From Xenophilus azovorans DSM 13620 (GTDB lineage Bacteria; Pseudomonadota; Gammaproteobacteria; Burkholderiales; Burkholderiaceae_C): a stretch of DNA of 64,000 nt. Where the stretch lies: contig NZ_JQKD01000017.1 in assembly GCF_000745855.1 (NCBI RefSeq), positions 59,865 through 123,864 of the forward strand. The letters are read 5' to 3'. This document shows, one piece after another, positions 25,534 through 31,797 of this stretch. The translations under genes were made by a program, and so were the position numbers. The notes under the pieces are model-generated. The model searched no databases, was not told the DNA's origin, and saw nothing but the letters and a program-made list of their open reading frames with translations. Numbering within the stretch: position 1 is the stretch's first letter; every line of letters begins with the position of its first letter.

Positions 25534-25561
25534 AGCGCCCCGCCCACTGCGGCGGGGCGCT
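25534..25561 (+). terminator. perfect stem-loop after the DUF736 gene
   Basis: AGCGCCCCGCC (25534-25544) pairs with GGCGGGGCGCT (25551-25561) around CACTGC. No T-tract. It opens the 353-base gap 25526-25878, whose remainder is mostly repeat copy C. Confidence 0.6.
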
Positions 25562-25675
25562 GTACTGCTTGGATCAGCAGACTGGAAGGCTTGGCTCTCC
25601 CAGCTTCGTGATGGTGGTGGTCGGGCAGCATCACCATGACTTCGTGTTGCCAGGGCGAATGCAGGGCGATTCGGC

Positions 25676-25857
25676 GCACTGCGCCGACCGGGCTTTGCGG
25701 GCTGCGCCCCATGCCGACTTCGCCGTCATGGCCATTCGGCTTCAATCCCTATCGCAGCTGCGCGCTTCGCTTGCCTCCGGGGGAAAACCCTGCGGCCTCT
25801 CCCCGCCGCGCGATGCTTGGCGCCCCTGAAGTCCCCGAACCGGCTGCACCGGATCGG
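25676..25857. repeat. ICE dispersed intergenic repeat, copy C
   Basis: Same module order as copy B. It ends just before the XRE regulator stop codon at 25879. Differences from B are scattered substitutions and small indels, which suggests old duplication and not recent copying. Confidence 0.75.
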
Positions 25858-25878
25858 CCACGCCAGCGCGGTCGCACG

Positions 25879-26172
25879 CTATGGCGTGTCACTCTTCTTC
25901 GCCACAGTCTCCAACTCCTGGCGCACCTGCGCCAGCAGCTGATCGACCTGCTGCAGGTCGTCGCCGGCATAGGCCAGCGTCAGCAGCGTGAGCGGGTGCA
26001 CCTCCATGACCTCGCACAGCTCGGCCAGCTTGTTCAAGGTGGGGCTTTTGAGGTCGCGTTCCAGCGTGCTCATGTAGGTGCGGCTGGACACGTCCGAGAA
26101 CGCTTCCTGGCTCAAACCACGTGCTTTCCTGATGGTCTTTAGTGCCTCCGACAATGTATGTTTCGCTGCCAA
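25879..26172 (-). CDS. XRE-family helix-turn-helix regulator
   Basis: 97 residues. HTH_3 domain at about 8-62: LSEALKTIRKARGLSQEAFS, SSRTYMSTLERDLKSPTLNK and LAELCEVMEVHPLTLLTLAY. A short helical tail follows. The start appears to be TTG (26170-26172), since GGAGA lies eight bases upstream and the conserved MAAKHTLSEA begins there; no ATG is available before the domain. It is transcribed away from the DUF2958 copy 2 gene and faces an exact 14-bp palindrome 38 bases upstream, likely its operator. A repressor of backbone gene expression is the probable role. Confidence 0.85.
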   Translation of the reverse strand: MAAKHTLSEALKTIRKARGLSQEAFSDVSSRTYMSTLERDLKSPTLNKLAELCEVMEVHPLTLLTLAYAGDDLQQVDQLLAQVRQELETVAKKSDTP

Positions 26173-26395
26173 CCCTGGATCTCCGCAAAATCCAAGATGA
26201 CATCCGATTGAGCCCTATAGGGCTACAATCTATAGTGTTCAACTATGCCCGCCTGCCGCTTTCGTGCTTTTACGGAAATCCGTATCTGCAGCTTCTCACA
26301 GAAGCACAAAACCGCATCCGTGCCTTTCCACAAACCCGCCGATGCGGTTTTGCGCTTTCACGCTTCGGCGGTTTTGTGCGAATGAGGTAACGCCC
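26173..26395. promoter_or_regulatory. divergent control region with a palindrome and alternative hairpins
   Basis: AGCCCTATAGGGCT (26211-26224) is a perfect 14-bp palindrome, a candidate operator for the XRE regulator. Further right, GCACAAAACCGC (26304-26315) is complementary to GCGGTTTTGTGC (26368-26379), while the overlapping AAAACCGCATC (26308-26318) is complementary to GATGCGGTTTT (26341-26351). The two stems exclude each other. The GAGGT ribosome site of the DUF2958 gene (26384-26388) follows directly. Confidence 0.6.
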
Positions 26396-26743
26396 ATGAA
26401 CCAACTCATGACCGAGGACGAGCGCAAGCAACTGCTGGAACACGGCCGGGTCCGGGCCGCTGGCCGGGCCATCGACCCGCTGCCCGTGGTGCGGTTGTTC
26501 ACGCCGGACGCACACGCCACTTGGCTGCTGGTGTCGCTTGACCCCGCTGACGGCGATACGGCCCATGGCCTGATCGACTTGGGGATCAGCATGCCTGAGC
26601 TGGGCGAGATCAAGCTGTCCGACCTCGCATCCATCGTCGGGCCGAGCAAACAGCCCGTGATGCGAGATCGGTATTTCCGGGCGGTGCGCCCGTTGTCGGA
26701 GTACCTGCGGCTGGCCCAGGAGAACGGTTCCGTCCTCGATTGA
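26396..26743 (+). CDS. DUF2958 protein (copy 2)
   Basis: 115 residues. Signature PVVRLFTPDAHATWLLVSLD, GLIDLGISMPELGEIKLSDL and RYFRAVRPLSEYLRLAQENG, collinear with copy 1 at 18428-18778 but divergent in sequence. It is preceded by a leader able to form alternative hairpins and lies opposite the XRE regulator. Function unknown. Confidence 0.85.
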   Translation: MNQLMTEDERKQLLEHGRVRAAGRAIDPLPVVRLFTPDAHATWLLVSLDPADGDTAHGLIDLGISMPELGEIKLSDLASIVGPSKQPVMRDRYFRAVRPLSEYLRLAQENGSVLD

Positions 26744-27085
26744 GCCGTTCGCGCCCCGGCCAAGCCGGGCGCATTGAGACTATTTCGGTCTTGCTCCAGA
26801 CCTGTCAGGTCTTAGTCGGCACTGTTGCACCAATCGGGTGCCACCTTGGCATAAACAGCCATGACGCCAGCCGTGCCATCGGGCACGGTGGATAGCGCAG
26901 GAGGCGCGCATTTCCTCGCGCGCCACCGTCGCATTCAGACGATCCACGCAATCCATCGGATGCTTTTCGTCTTGACACGCAAGTTACTAATCTACCAGCT
27001 TATTCACGATTGGATGCTAGTTCGATGCGGTGACGTTGGCGTGTGAAACCGGTGACGGCGGTCCTGCTCTACGGGAGCTTGCGTC
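26744..27085 (+). other. 342-base intergenic region upstream of the DUF2285 gene
   Basis: A perfect -35 hexamer TTGACA lies at 26972-26977 in a locally AT-rich stretch, but no -10 at standard spacing is convincing (nearest candidates TACTAA at 26985 and TATTCA at 27001). This is the plausible promoter region for the DUF2285-AlpA-RepA-ParA run. No gene seen. Confidence 0.4.
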
Positions 27086-27844
27086 ATGGCCGAACCGCAC
27101 CACCTTGCGCACTGGTATCCGACCGCCGCCTACCTCTACGTGCTGTGCCTGGACACACTGGCGCTGGCCTGGGAGTACCTGCGCCGCCATCCCGATTACC
27201 GGCTTGACTGGCTGCACCGTGCGCGCCGCCCCGATGCTGCGCATCGCTGGGGCTTGCGTCTGCTGGAAGACCCTGCCCTGGATGCGCGTGACGCGCATCC
27301 AGCCTGGCTCCCCGGCCATGGGGCCGTGGTGCAGCTTCACCCCGATGCCGATCCGCCTCCGGATGCCACCGCCTTCGCGTTCTGGCGCATCCCCGGCCAC
27401 AAGCAGTTGCTGCACGACGGCAAGGGTCTGGCGCTGATCGCGCGCAGCCCCAGCCTTTGCCAGCGCTATGCGCTGGCGCCTGGCCTGGAGGACGGCATGG
27501 CCGTGGCCCATGCCTATCGTGGCCGTCACGCCGCCCCTGCGGCCCCTATGCCTGGTACGCCTGCGTCAATGGCTCGGCCCAGGCCACCGCCTGCGGCGCT
27601 GCTGGAGCTACACACCCTGCAGGCGCTCGACGCCACCCTGGCGGGCGCGTCCTTGCGCGACGTCGCCGAGGGCTTGTTCGGTGCGGACGCCGCAGCCGGC
27701 TGGTACAGCGACGGCGGCCTGCGCTCCAAGGTGCGCCGCCTGGTGCGGCGCGGCGATGCGTTGATGCGCGGCGGCTATCGCCGCCTAGCACAACTGCCGC
27801 CGCTTGAGAAGGGTCGTTTTGAAGAGAGCGCAAAACGACCCTGA
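27086..27844 (+). CDS. DUF2285 protein
   Basis: 252 residues. The N-terminal part (about 1-75) has the DUF6499-like HLAHWYPTAAYLYVLCLDTL and WEYLRRHPDYRLDW; the C-terminal DUF2285 part includes LLELHTLQALDATLAGASLR and SKVRRLVRRGDALMRGGYRR, a probable helix-turn-helix. The family is constant on Tn4371-like ICEs and symbiosis islands just upstream of the AlpA-like gene, and in rhizobial islands related proteins activate excision genes. A regulatory role is therefore a reasonable inference. Confidence 0.8.
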   Translation: MAEPHHLAHWYPTAAYLYVLCLDTLALAWEYLRRHPDYRLDWLHRARRPDAAHRWGLRLLEDPALDARDAHPAWLPGHGAVVQLHPDADPPPDATAFAFWRIPGHKQLLHDGKGLALIARSPSLCQRYALAPGLEDGMAVAHAYRGRHAAPAAPMPGTPASMARPRPPPAALLELHTLQALDATLAGASLRDVAEGLFGADAAAGWYSDGGLRSKVRRLVRRGDALMRGGYRRLAQLPPLEKGRFEESAKRP

Positions 27845-27927
27845 GCAGGAGGGCTTCGTTTTCTGAGACTGCCTTCATCCGGTTGCGCTGTGTGGCCGGA
27901 GCCCTGCAACCGATGGAGGTTCTCACC

Positions 27928-28209
27928 ATGCGTCCTGCTCCCTTGCGGCCTGCCGCTACTGTCTCGACCGCTGCCGCGCAGCCCCAACGCTATCTCACCA
28001 ACGACGAAGCCGCCGAGTACCTGCGCCTGTCGCCGCGCACGCTGGAAAAGCAGCGCGTGCTGGGAGGCGGTCCCAAGTTCCGCAAGTTCGGCCGCCGCGT
28101 CATGTACGCCGTGGCCGACCTCGACGCCTGGGCTACGGATCGCAGCTTCGAGAGCACGTCCGATCCTGAGTACGCCGAGCACCATGCGGCGGACAGCCGT
28201 GCGCGCTGA
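27928..28209 (+). CDS. AlpA/excisionase-like helix-turn-helix protein
   Basis: 93 residues. MerR-like HTH_17 domain at about 24-75: YLTNDEAAEYLRLSPRTLEK, GGGPKFRKFGRRVMYAVADL. This is the fold of phage excisionases and AlpA activators. The ATG at 27928 has GGAGG at 27915-27919, favouring it over the in-frame ATG at 27883. Placed between the DUF2285 gene and repA, it may act as recombination directionality factor or repA regulator. Confidence 0.82.
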   Translation: MRPAPLRPAATVSTAAAQPQRYLTNDEAAEYLRLSPRTLEKQRVLGGGPKFRKFGRRVMYAVADLDAWATDRSFESTSDPEYAEHHAADSRAR

Positions 28210-28235
28210 TCGCTGGCGCGCGGGTGGCCTTCGCC

Positions 28236-29093
28236 ATGTCCAGCCCTGCGCTGCCGTCCCGGCAGCGGCCCCTGCCGGAGCGCGAACAGCTCGACCTGTT
28301 CCGCGCCCTGCCGGGCGACATGGCGCCGCGCGACAGCCAGGACCTGATGGCCTTTCCGTTCTTCTCGCTGGCGAAGTCACGGCGCACGGCGCCGATCGAC
28401 TTCCAGGCCAGCGGCGTGACGATCCGCGTGGAGGGGACGCAGGAGCATGGCATCGCGACGATTTGGGACGCGGACGTGCTCATTTGGGCGGCCTCGCAGA
28501 TCGTGGAAGCGCGCGACGCGGGCTTGCGCCCGTCGCGGCTGATGCAGGCCACACCCTACGAGATCCTGCGCTTCATCGGGCGCGGTACGTCGCTGCGCGA
28601 CTACCAGCGCCTCAAGGCGGCCTTGGATCGCTTGCAGTCCACCACGGTGGCCACGTCGATCCGCGAGACCACGGGGAGGCGGCTACACCGCTTCTCGTGG
28701 ATCAACGAGTGGAAGGAACTCGCCGATGCCAAAGGCACACCCTTGGGGCTGGAACTGATCCTGCCGGACTGGTTCTACGCCGGCGTCATGGACGCCGCCT
28801 TGGTGCTGACCATCGACACTGCGTATTTCCGGCTCACGGGCGGGATCGAGCGATGGCTGTACCGCCTAGTGCGCAAGCACGGCGGGCGACAGCCTGGCGG
28901 CTGGCAGTTCGACTTCCAGCACCTGTACCGCAAGTCGGGCAGCGTGGCGCGGTACTACGACTTCGCCGCCGACCTGCGAGCACTGGTGGCGCGGCAAGCC
29001 CTTCCGGGCTACCAGTTGGGCATCGAGTACGTCTCGGGCATTGCCTCGCCGCTGCTGACGTTCCGGCCCGTGCCGTCCACGGCACGGGGATAA
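28236..29093 (+). CDS. repA: replication initiator RepA of the ICE
   Basis: 285 residues. Matches from memory the RepA of Tn4371-family ICEs: LPEREQLDLFRALPGDMAPR, DLMAFPFFSLAKSRR, WDADVLIWAASQIVEARDAG, RFIGRGTSLRDYQRLKAALD and TAYFRLTGGIERWLYRLVRK. The second half contains winged-helix-like elements typical of plasmid initiators. An in-frame GTG at 28224 is an alternative start. Three iteron-like repeats lie just downstream, then parA. This supports plasmid-like replication of the excised circle. Confidence 0.88.
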   Translation: MSSPALPSRQRPLPEREQLDLFRALPGDMAPRDSQDLMAFPFFSLAKSRRTAPIDFQASGVTIRVEGTQEHGIATIWDADVLIWAASQIVEARDAGLRPSRLMQATPYEILRFIGRGTSLRDYQRLKAALDRLQSTTVATSIRETTGRRLHRFSWINEWKELADAKGTPLGLELILPDWFYAGVMDAALVLTIDTAYFRLTGGIERWLYRLVRKHGGRQPGGWQFDFQHLYRKSGSVARYYDFAADLRALVARQALPGYQLGIEYVSGIASPLLTFRPVPSTARG

Positions 29094-29117
29094 CTGCTGC
29101 GCAGCCTGTGGACGGAC

Positions 29118-29181
29118 TCGTGCTATCAGGCAACAGAGGTATCGTGCTATCAGGCAACGAATCCTCGTGCTATCAGGCAAC
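29118..29181 (+). repeat. three iteron-like direct repeats (candidate replication origin)
   Basis: TCGTGCTATCAGGCAAC occurs exactly at 29118-29134, 29142-29158 and 29165-29181, with start-to-start distances of 24 and 23 bases, about two helical turns. They lie 25 bases after repA and are followed by an AT-richer stretch (29196-29260), the classical iteron-origin layout. Confidence 0.8.
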
Positions 29182-29346
29182 AAAACCGGCCGCAAAGCTA
29201 ATACTGGCGCGGGTTTCGGCCTCTCCTAACTTCCCTAACTTAAATACTCTAACTGGTAGTAGCAGCGCCGCGCCTCGGTGGACAACCGCCACAGGACGCG
29301 AAGCGCAGCGGCAACAGGCGGGCTTTCCGACACGGAGGGTCCGGTC

Positions 29347-29985
29347 ATGATCGTCGCGCTGCTCAACCAGAAAGGCGGCGTGGGCAAGACCACGCTCGCC
29401 ACCCACATCGCCGGCGAGCTGGCGATGCGCGGGCAGTCGGTCATCCTGCTGGATGCCGATCCACAGGGCTCCGCGCTGGACTGGACACAGCGCCGCAGCC
29501 AGCAAGGTTTGCCAAGGCTATTTAGCGCCGTGGGCCTCGCACGCGAAACGCTGCACCAGGAAGCGCCAGAACTCGCCAGGCGGGCCGATCACGTCGTCAT
29601 CGACGGGCCACCCAGGATCGCTGCCTTGGCGCGCTCCGCGCTGCTGGCGGCCGAGCGGGTGCTGATCCCGGTGCAGCCCAGCCCCTACGACCTGTGGGCC
29701 AGCGCCGAGATGGTGGCGCTGATCCGTGAGGCGCAGGTGTTCCGGCCTGCGCTGCGCGCGGCCTTCGTCATCAACCGGCGCGTGAGCACCACCGTGATCG
29801 GACGCGAGGCCCGCGGCGCGCTGGCCGAGCAGCCGCTTCCTGCGCTGCGCGCGGAAGTGCATCAGCGCATCGTGTTTGCCGACAGCGTGGCCGCCGGCCG
29901 GCTTGCACGCGAGACGGCGCCAGACAGCGCCGCCGCGCGCGAAATCACCGCGCTGGTCGATGAACTGCTGCGGTGGCCGTCATGA
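29347..29985 (+). CDS. parA: ParA-family partition ATPase
   Basis: 212 residues. Deviant Walker A KGGVGKTTLATH (9-20), Walker A' LLDADPQGSALDW and Walker B-like HVVIDGPPRI. The short ParA form without N-terminal DNA-binding domain. ATG 29347 with GGAGG at 29335-29339; upstream codons are not conserved. The stop overlaps the next start (ATGA, 29982-29985). Partition of the excised replicating circle, or positioning of the conjugation machine, is the likely role. Confidence 0.93.
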   Translation: MIVALLNQKGGVGKTTLATHIAGELAMRGQSVILLDADPQGSALDWTQRRSQQGLPRLFSAVGLARETLHQEAPELARRADHVVIDGPPRIAALARSALLAAERVLIPVQPSPYDLWASAEMVALIREAQVFRPALRAAFVINRRVSTTVIGREARGALAEQPLPALRAEVHQRIVFADSVAAGRLARETAPDSAAAREITALVDELLRWPS

Positions 29986-30245
29986 GCACTCCTGCCAGCA
30001 AGCGCACGGGCAAGCGCATCGGCATCGGCGCTCGCCCGCCCGCGAATCCGCACGCCGAGGCGTGGATTCGCCAGGGCAGTGCCGATGACCTCCAGAAAGG
30101 CGACCTCTACACGGCCCGCCTGACCCTCGACATCACGCCCGCCATGCGGGCGCGCATCAAGGTATCGGCCTTCACGCAAGGCGTGACGGTGGCCGATCTG
30201 TTGCGCGCGCTGCTGGAGCGGGAATTCCCGGAGAAGTCCTCATGA
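29982..30245 (+). CDS. small partition-associated protein downstream of parA
   Basis: 87 residues. A basic N-terminus (KRTGKRIGIGARPPANPHAE) and a C-terminal segment (LYTARLTLDITPAMRARIKV, TVADLLRALLEREFP) that fits a ribbon-helix-helix DNA-binding fold. ParA partners of this size are common on plasmids, so it probably binds the centromere-like site. Coupled to both neighbours by four-base overlaps. Confidence 0.75.
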   Translation: MSTPASKRTGKRIGIGARPPANPHAEAWIRQGSADDLQKGDLYTARLTLDITPAMRARIKVSAFTQGVTVADLLRALLEREFPEKSS

Positions 30246-30766
30246 ACACACCCGCCTCGACGGCTTCGGCACCGCCGTCCATCCCGCCTGTCGGCGTGGC
30301 CGACGGCGTACCGCTGACGCGCGTTGCGCTCGCATACATCGACCAACGCTTCGACCTCTACCTGCGCTTCGGTGATCCTGCCCGCATCATCCGGTTCGAC
30401 CGCTGGCGCCGCTGCGCGGTGTTCACGCCGAATGCGGTTCTCTGCCGCATCCGCTGGCAGGCCAACGACTACGGCACGATCCGCTGGCAGCTCATGGTGA
30501 TGCAGGCGTGCATGCCGATGGATGGCGCGCAGCGCATCTCCGGCGTGCAACCTGGCGCGCGCCTCTTGCTGCACGCCGAGGGTGAGCAATCGGTGCGTGC
30601 CGTGCTGGCGCGCATCGACGCCATCGAGGCGCTGGGCATCACGCCTGTCGGCGTCTCGCCCGCGTACTGGCGCACGCTCGCCAACCGGCTCGCAGCGCAC
30701 TTGCCGCTGCCCGAATACACCGCCGAGCGGCACGCCGCCTGGCTGGCCGGGAGGGCGCTGCCATGA
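30242..30766 (+). CDS. DUF2840 protein
   Basis: 174 residues. DUF2840 landmarks: TRVALAYIDQRFDLYLRFGD, RIIRFDRWRRCAVFTPNAVL and RIRWQANDYGTIRWQLMV. Constant between the partition gene and traF in this ICE family; function unknown. No signal peptide or membrane segment. Overlaps its neighbours by four bases on both sides. Confidence 0.85.
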   Translation: MNTPASTASAPPSIPPVGVADGVPLTRVALAYIDQRFDLYLRFGDPARIIRFDRWRRCAVFTPNAVLCRIRWQANDYGTIRWQLMVMQACMPMDGAQRISGVQPGARLLLHAEGEQSVRAVLARIDAIEALGITPVGVSPAYWRTLANRLAAHLPLPEYTAERHAAWLAGRALP

Positions 30767-31350
30767 CCGCAGTTTCCACTTCCGGCACCGCGCCGCACCC
30801 TCGCTTGCGCGTGCGCGCTCGCCTCGTGCTGGCGGGCCTGTCCGCCTGCGGCCTCGCTGCGCTGGCCTGGGCGTCCTTCGTGCATCCGCTGCCACGCCTG
30901 ACCTACAACCCGTCCGACAGCGTGGAGGTCGGCTGGTATCGCATCGATCCGCTCGACCATCGCACCAGCTCGCCACCACGTCCGTTGTCGGTAGGCAGCA
31001 TCGTGCTGGTGCCGCTGCCTGCCGAGGCTGCCGCGCTCGCTGCGCAGCGCGGCTACCTGCCGACGCGCATTCCTCTGCTCAAGCGCGTGGGCGCGGTGGC
31101 GCCGCAAGAGGTGTGCATCGCTGACGGCAAAGTCCGCATCGACGGCGTGCCTTCAGCCGCCGTGCTGTCTGCCGATCGCTGGGGCCGGCCGCTGCCATCC
31201 CGGCAGCAATGCCACCGCTTGCGGCATGGCGAGCTGTTCCTCCTCAGTGTGACCAATCCGGCGTCGTTCGATAGCCGGTATTTCGGGCCGGTCAGCGCAG
31301 CTTCCGTGATCGGCGTTGCGCGCCCCGTCTGGCTGGAGTCGCGCCCATGA
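30763..31350 (+). CDS. traF: TraF-type signal peptidase (S26) for pilin maturation
   Basis: 195 residues. A single N-terminal membrane segment at about 21-40, then the S26 catalytic pair: Ser53 in YNPSDSVEVGWY and Lys107 in IPLLKRVGAVAPQEVC. In RP4 the TraF protease cuts and cyclises the TrbC pilin; the same role is expected for the TrbC encoded at 52834. Periplasmic active site. Four-base overlaps with both neighbours show one transcript. Confidence 0.9.
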   Translation: MTAVSTSGTAPHPRLRVRARLVLAGLSACGLAALAWASFVHPLPRLTYNPSDSVEVGWYRIDPLDHRTSSPPRPLSVGSIVLVPLPAEAAALAAQRGYLPTRIPLLKRVGAVAPQEVCIADGKVRIDGVPSAAVLSADRWGRPLPSRQQCHRLRHGELFLLSVTNPASFDSRYFGPVSAASVIGVARPVWLESRP

Positions 31351-31724
31351 TGGCCACCGATTCGCTGCGCATCATCGTGCTATCGGGCGTGTCGTTCTGC
31401 TGGCCGTTGTCATGTCGTCGCGCGTGCAGTGCGAGCGCATCCGCGCTGCACTTCGCGCTGCCTCCGGCGCAGCCGTCCCACGTGCAGGCGTCTTGCCTCG
31501 AACACGGCTGGCCTGCGGCCATTGCCGTGTTCGCCGGTGCGCTGGCTGCTGGTGCAGCCTTGCCACCGGGCCGCAGTTGCCGGGATCGAGAACCTGGGGG
31601 ACAGGGGGAGGCAAATGCGGAAGGCAAGACAAAAGGGGGCGGCACCTGTCGGCCCGCAAAGCCAGTCTGCACGTGGGGGGGCGAGGCACGCAGCGGCTTT
31701 GCCGCCGTGCCGCTTGGGGCGTGA
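31347..31724 (+). CDS. hypothetical small protein between traF and the relaxase gene
   Basis: 125 residues. The ATG overlaps the traF stop (ATGA), which argues for translation. Cysteine-rich (PLSCRRACSASA, GRSCRDRE, TCRPAKPVCTWG), with one moderately hydrophobic stretch (WPAAIAVFAGALAAGAALPP) and a low-complexity C-terminus. I recognise no family. The 3' third overlaps strong hairpins that may belong to oriT, so the C-terminal sequence may be under non-coding constraint, or the gene may be degraded. Confidence 0.45.
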   Translation: MMATDSLRIIVLSGVSFCWPLSCRRACSASASALHFALPPAQPSHVQASCLEHGWPAAIAVFAGALAAGAALPPGRSCRDREPGGQGEANAEGKTKGGGTCRPAKPVCTWGGEARSGFAAVPLGA

Positions 31725-31770
31725 GGCACGCACCGATACAGGCATGTCCGCGTGCTTCGCACGCCCGGAC
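31685..31770. other. candidate origin of transfer (oriT) hairpins upstream of the relaxase gene
   Basis: Two stem-loops: GGCACG..GCGGC (31685-31697) with GCCGCCGTGCC (31701-31711), and GTCCGCGTGC (31746-31755) with GCACGcCCGGAC (31759-31770). They lie 28-113 bases before the relaxase start, where Tn4371-family oriT is expected. No nick site can be assigned. Confidence 0.45.
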
Positions 31771-31797
31771 ACGCCAGAGTTTGCAGGGAGCGCAGGC

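Noticed and set aside
26173..26395. Rho-independent terminator in the leader of DUF2958 copy 2
   Set aside because: The strong stems are not followed by a T-run and lie just ahead of a ribosome site, so attenuation by alternative folding is a better reading than plain termination.
29118..29181. CRISPR array from the three repeats
   Set aside because: There are only three 17-base repeats with 6-7 base spacing, no room for spacers and no cas genes; the layout is that of iterons.
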